Source: RFSX01 sp964591455
GTDB taxonomy: Bacteria > Bacteroidota > Bacteroidia > Chitinophagales > Saprospiraceae
Direction: 5' to 3'
NCBI GenBank assembly: GCA_964591455.1
Contig: CAZQDZ010000021.1
Location: forward strand, 11,502 to 75,501
DNA: 64,000 bases
Below the pieces are notes generated by a model. That model saw nothing but the letters and a program-made list of their open reading frames with translations. It made no database searches and was not told the origin of the DNA. This document shows positions 63,690 through 64,000 of this stretch, one piece after another. Numbering within the stretch: the first letter of the stretch is position 1; the number at the start of each line of letters is the position of its first letter. The translations under genes and the position numbers were made by a program.

Positions 63690-63957
63690 TTAAAATGGAT
63701 AGACGCTTTCTAGTGGTTGGTTTCGCCATTCATCAAACTGAGGAATTTTGTTGTCTTTGAATCTAGAAATGATTGGACTTATCTCTACGCCATACCTCTT
63801 CCAAAAAATCTCTTACATCTCCGTAAGAAGACCTTCTAGCATACAAACAAACGAATATCTGTCGCTCTATGTCGTTAGGAAGATTCTTTGTTCGCTTTGG
63901 AAGTATCTATTGGATGAAGGTAAAAGCTCTATCACGAGTGTCCTGACTGGTCTAACC
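63690..63957 (-). pseudogene. Degenerate IS256-family transposase fragment
   Basis: On the minus strand two frames together spell the middle of an IS256-type (mutator-like) transposase: QDTRDRAFTF, LPKRTKNLPNDIERQIFVCL, YARRSSYGDVRDFLEE in one frame, then RYGVEISP and DEWRNQPLESVYP in another. The frames break at the A6 run 63803-63808, and there is an in-frame stop after AFTFIQ. The fragment stops at 63690 where the intact protein would continue. It marks past insertion at the edge of the polysaccharide locus. No terminal repeats or target duplication can be seen. Confidence 0.7.
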
Positions 63958-64000
63958 CCCTATTAATCGGACAATTTCATGGTGATTAATATAAATGATG

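Noticed and set aside
63748..63966. A 72-codon plus-strand frame at the right edge
   Set aside because: It overlaps, on the other strand, clear remains of an IS256-type transposase, and its product has no protein-like features.
1..64000. CRISPR arrays, tRNA and rRNA genes
   Set aside because: No regularly spaced direct repeats outside coding repeats, and no tRNA- or rRNA-like sequence, was noticed in reading the intergenic regions.

Overview
The window looks like chromosomal DNA from a member of the Bacteroidota, probably near the Saprospiraceae-type lineages. The reasons are the low GC content, the absence of Shine-Dalgarno leaders, repeated TAnnTTTG -7 promoter boxes upstream of genes (several exact, one with a correctly spaced TTTG -33 box), C-terminal type IX secretion (T9SS) sorting domains on four large proteins, a PorT homologue next to menG, a Bacteroidota-type Mpl-like ligase, and a bacillithiol enzyme (BshC). 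The exact taxon cannot be fixed from the sequence alone.

Bases 1 to about 34.7 kb are mostly core genome. They hold a c-type cytochrome assembly protein cut by the left edge, a lipid A-type acyltransferase, purB and purM, bshC, accD, hemE, dapB, gyrA, menG-porT, acpH, ychF, pdhB, an Mpl-like ligase, mnmD and a dicarboxylate symporter. Interspersed are large secreted or surface proteins: two Asp-box beta-propeller proteins that carry both a lipoprotein signal and a T9SS tail, a glucose/sorbosone dehydrogenase fused to a diheme cytochrome, and an FG-GAP repeat protein. Short genes and sites recognised here include a 48-residue lipoprotein, hairpin terminators and a possible small RNA locus before bshC.

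From about 34.7 kb to 63.7 kb lies a surface-polysaccharide locus, strongly AT-rich at its distal end. A minus-strand block encodes a polyprenyl-phosphate-type GT2 and two multispanning membrane proteins. The plus-strand block encodes a GT2, GDP-L-fucose synthase, an ABC-2 exporter pair, a 1895-residue fusion (sulfotransferase, long coiled coil with 40-residue repeats, GT4, GT2), a shorter GT4-GT2 paralogue, an SGNH protein, a carbamoyltransferase with its two small membrane partners, GDP-mannose 4,6-dehydratase, four tandem sulfotransferase-like genes (the last frameshifted), and two MBOAT/SGNH acylation modules. A decayed IS256-type transposase lies at the right edge.

Taken together the locus suggests an ABC-exported, fucose-containing polysaccharide decorated by sulfation, carbamoylation and O-acylation. 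The giant fusion is the most unusual object. It joins a capping-type enzyme, a rod and polymerising-type glycosyltransferases in one chain, which recalls, as inference only, the WbdD coiled-coil ruler of E. coli O9a.
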